Assembly: GCA_002304935.1 (NCBI GenBank)
Contig: DBPS01000025.1
Coordinates: 65,579 to 82,657, forward strand
From: Candidatus Humimicrobium oleiphilum
GTDB lineage: Bacteria; Actinomycetota; Humimicrobiia; Humimicrobiales; Humimicrobiaceae
Length of the DNA: 17,079 nucleotides
Direction: 5' to 3'
Position numbers and translations under genes: made by a program. This document shows positions 15,531-17,079 of the stretch, one piece after another. Within the stretch, counting starts at the first letter, position 1, and each line of letters begins with the position of its first letter. The notes beneath the pieces were generated by a model. The model had not been told where the DNA came from. It did no database searches and saw nothing but the letters and a program-made list of their open reading frames with translations.

Positions 15531-16310
15531 TCATTCAGACAGTAAAAGACTTTTTAAAATCTCTGCAGACTTTACTGACTTGGCTTTATAATGATTGTTA
15601 AAATAAATAAGCGTTTTTTTATTTTGTTTTGATGCATCAGCTATCACCGGCACCCATTCCTGAAGCTGTTCCTTTGTGTACATGTAGTCATATCTTTCAT
15701 ATGCTTCTTTGTGGTTCCACCATTTTTCTTTATTGCGTCCGTGAAATCTTAAATAAAAGCAATTGCCTGTAATTATCTCGGTCCTTGGAATTAAACCTGG
15801 AAGATCAGGTTCATCAACATTGCAGAAGCTTATATCATTGATCTGCAGAAAATTAATTACTGAATCTTTTATCCATTCCCTGTTTCTGAATTCTATAACA
15901 GATTCATACTGGTCAAAATTCAGTTTTAAATATTTAAGGTAATCAAGATTTCTTGTACTGAATCTGAATGAATAAGGAAACTGAAATAATAAAACCCCCA
16001 GCTTCCCGTTCTGCTTCAGTGGAAATAAAGCTTTTTTGAAAGCATCTATATCATCCTTTGATGCATCCCTGGTATGAGTTATCGATGAGTGCGCTTTAAG
16101 CGAAAAAATGAAATCATCTTTCGTTTTGCTTTGCATTTTTGAAATAAGAAAAGCATTTGGAATAGAATAATATGTGGAATTTACTTCAACTGTATTAAAA
16201 AACATACTGTAATAATTAAGATACCCTGCCGGACCAGTACCGGCAGGGTAAAAAACATCTTCCCAGTCTTTATAAGAATATCCGGATGTCCCTATAAAAA
16301 GACTATTCAT
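15531..16310 (-). CDS. DUF72 / YecE-family protein
   Basis: This 259-residue soluble protein belongs to the DUF72 (YecE) family, a TIM-barrel-like fold whose biochemical role is not established. The visible family motifs are IGTSGYSYKDW at 6-16, FYP at 20-22, the NTVEVNSTYYSIP stretch at 39-51, FSLKAHSSITHTRD from 69, a LLFQFPYSFR strand, an IEFRNREW segment, a YLRFHGRN segment and a C-terminal FNNHY. The length is usual for the family. It starts 16 bases after the thioredoxin gene, with no clear ribosome-binding site of its own, so it is probably co-transcribed with trxA. A strong inverted repeat lies inside its codons 21-31. Function is not assigned beyond the family. Confidence 0.88.
   Translation of the reverse strand: MNSLFIGTSGYSYKDWEDVFYPAGTGPAGYLNYYSMFFNTVEVNSTYYSIPNAFLISKMQSKTKDDFIFSLKAHSSITHTRDASKDDIDAFKKALFPLKQNGKLGVLLFQFPYSFRFSTRNLDYLKYLKLNFDQYESVIEFRNREWIKDSVINFLQINDISFCNVDEPDLPGLIPRTEIITGNCFYLRFHGRNKEKWWNHKEAYERYDYMYTKEQLQEWVPVIADASKQNKKTLIYFNNHYKAKSVKSAEILKSLLLSE
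16222..16250. repeat. 11-bp GC-rich inverted repeat inside the DUF72 gene
   Basis: TACCCTGCCGG (16222-16232) and its perfect inverted copy (16240-16250) are separated by seven bases. The RNA hairpin would form about 60 bases into the coding region, over the codons for YPAGTGPAGY. No T-run follows it on either strand, so it is not an intrinsic terminator. It could affect mRNA stability or ribosome progress between trxA and this gene, or reflect only the repeated Pro-Ala-Gly codons. Confidence 0.7.
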
Positions 16311-16326
16311 TTTTAAAAATAAAAAT

Positions 16327-16644
16327 TTAAATGAATGTATTAATTTCGCTTAGAATCCTGTCTTTTGACATTGCTCCCACAAGCTTCTTCGCAACTTGTC
16401 CGTCTTTAAAAAGCAGTAAGGTGGGTATACTTGTAATACTGAATTTAATAGCTGTATCTCGGTTTTCATCAACATTAAGTTTTCCGACTTTTAACAAGCC
16501 CTTCTTTTCTTCAGATAACTTTTCCACTTCCGGAGCAATCATTTTGCAGGGACCACACCACACAGCCCAAAAATCCACAAGAACCGGGATATCCGATTTT
16601 ATAACTTCGCTTTCAAAATTTGAATCAGTGAATTCCGTAACCAT
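16327..16644 (-). CDS. trxA: Thioredoxin
   Basis: This is a small dithiol oxidoreductase that reduces protein disulfides, normally kept reduced by a thioredoxin reductase (none in this window). The 105-residue length is classic. The active site WCGPC lies at 29-33 with redox cysteines Cys30 and Cys33, preceded by VLVDFWA at 21-27. LKVGKLNVDEN at 51-61 and the cis-proline Pro74 in TSIPTLLLFKDG complete the fold. The start is ATG with a strong AGGAGG eight bases upstream, the best ribosome-binding site in the window, suggesting high expression. It has its own candidate promoter and is followed closely by the DUF72 gene. No signal peptide is present, so it is cytoplasmic. Confidence 0.96.
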   Translation of the reverse strand: MVTEFTDSNFESEVIKSDIPVLVDFWAVWCGPCKMIAPEVEKLSEEKKGLLKVGKLNVDENRDTAIKFSITSIPTLLLFKDGQVAKKLVGAMSKDRILSEINTFI

Positions 16645-16679
16645 TATTTCTCCCTCCTAATTTTAATTTGAGCTATAAT

Positions 16680-16707
16680 TTTATACAAAATAATTTATTA
16701 TTGTAAA
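16680..16707 (-). promoter_or_regulatory. Candidate promoter of trxA
   Basis: On the minus strand TTTACA (-35, 16707-16702) and TATAAA (-10, 16685-16680) are 16 bases apart. They place a start near 16673, about 30 bases before the trxA ATG and just ahead of its strong AGGAGG (16658-16653). No terminator separates trxA from the small gene upstream, so read-through is also likely. Confidence 0.55.
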
Positions 16708-16732
16708 TATTATTTTTATTTTATTTAAATAA

Positions 16733-16981
16733 TCAAAAGTACTCAACAATTTCAATCTTGTCAGTATTAATGAAGACTACTTCACGTTTCTGCATTTCTT
16801 CTTTGTCGTCGGTAGAATAATTTATGGGATAAACAATTGCATCCGTTACCGGGATGAATTTATCGACTTGTGCAGAAAAATAATCGCTCAGTCTCCCATC
16901 TGCCATATGGTGGACATAGCCTATGATTACCGCACTATCAGTTTTTATCCTGACCTTTGTTTTTTCTTTATCTATCTGCAT
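16733..16981 (-). CDS. Small conserved hypothetical protein (DUF6812-like)
   Basis: This 82-residue soluble protein is probably all-beta, with no membrane segment, cysteines or catalytic motif. Its layout is a KVRIKTDSAVIIGYVHHMADGRLSDY-like start, then KFIPVTDAIVYPI near 41-53, then a short charged linker and a final VVFINTDKIEIVEY strand. The layout 'strand, G-x-x-H, GRLSD, FIPVTDA, VxINxxKI' resembles the small family I recall as DUF6812, found in several anaerobic and actinobacterial genomes. The family name is from memory and uncertain, and no function is known to me. An in-frame stop lies two codons before the ATG, which fixes the start. There is no recognisable Shine-Dalgarno sequence. 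It has a good promoter of its own and stands before trxA on the same strand. Confidence 0.7.
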   Translation of the reverse strand: MQIDKEKTKVRIKTDSAVIIGYVHHMADGRLSDYFSAQVDKFIPVTDAIVYPINYSTDDKEEMQKREVVFINTDKIEIVEYF

Positions 16982-17021
16982 AAATCAAATTATGATCAAC
17001 GATAGAATTACTAATCAGTTA

Positions 17022-17050
17022 ATAATAACAGAGCTGAAAAATCAAGTCAA
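17022..17050 (-). promoter_or_regulatory. Candidate extended -10 promoter upstream of the small DUF6812-like gene
   Basis: On the minus strand TTGACT (-35, 17050-17045) and TATTAT (-10, 17027-17022) are exactly 17 bases apart. Each matches five of six consensus bases, and TGT stands directly before the -10 (extended -10). The start would be near 17015, about 35 bases before the ATG. Confidence 0.65.
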
Positions 17051-17079
17051 TTTGGCATAAAGGTAATATTATATATTAA

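Noticed and set aside
16331..16660. A 109-codon plus-strand frame covering trxA
   Set aside because: It mirrors thioredoxin codons exactly. The minus-strand WCGPC protein with a strong ribosome-binding site explains the region.
16992..17060. A 22-codon plus-strand frame at the right edge
   Set aside because: It has no ribosome-binding site and no recognisable product, and it overlaps the promoter of the small minus-strand gene.
1..17079. CRISPR arrays, insertion sequences, tRNA or rRNA genes, defence systems
   Set aside because: No regularly spaced repeats, transposase motifs, terminal repeats or tRNA-like cloverleaf sequences were seen on reading both strands.

Overview
The window comes from an A+T-rich bacterial chromosome. 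It is mostly conserved core metabolism and cell maintenance, tightly packed, with one less-understood exporter-like locus. No phage genes, transposons, CRISPR arrays, tRNA or rRNA genes were seen. PyrR-type attenuation, the Bacillota-style order pyrR-pyrB-pyrC-carA-carB-pyrK and a type-2 isoleucyl-tRNA synthetase suggest a low-GC Gram-positive or a related deep-branching, probably anaerobic lineage. The sequence does not fix the phylum.

Region 1 (1-7467, minus strand) is a de novo pyrimidine operon. It encodes the regulator PyrR, aspartate carbamoyltransferase, dihydroorotase, both subunits of carbamoyl-phosphate synthetase and the first 80 codons of PyrK. PyrK is the electron-transfer subunit of an NAD-linked (class 1B) dihydroorotate dehydrogenase. 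The gene is cut by the window edge, and the remaining pathway genes presumably follow. Together the genes make carbamoyl phosphate from bicarbonate and glutamine, then carbamoyl aspartate, then dihydroorotate. Gaps are short or overlapping, with no internal promoter or second PyrR site seen.

Region 2 (7468-7886) is a divergent intergenic region. Towards pyrR it holds a promoter, a PyrR-binding anti-antiterminator hairpin, an antiterminator pairing and a strong intrinsic terminator, which is a complete three-state attenuator. Towards the other side it holds a near-consensus promoter with a 12-bp palindrome at the predicted transcription start.

Region 3 (7887-10678, plus strand) is a three-gene operon: a membrane-anchored extracytoplasmic protein with two NEW3-like domains, an ABC ATPase and a six-helix ABC-2-type permease. 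Its substrate is unknown. It ends at a bidirectional terminator shared with the convergent operon.

Region 4 (10758-15392, minus strand) is an ileS-lspA-rluD-like operon. The IleRS is type 2 and carries a rearranged class I signature motif, GVHH where HIGH is usual, a variant linked to extreme mupirocin resistance. It has an ordinary promoter and no T-box.

Region 5 (15531-16981, minus strand) carries a DUF72/YecE-family protein, a thioredoxin and a small conserved hypothetical protein. Candidate promoters lie before the small gene and before the thioredoxin gene.
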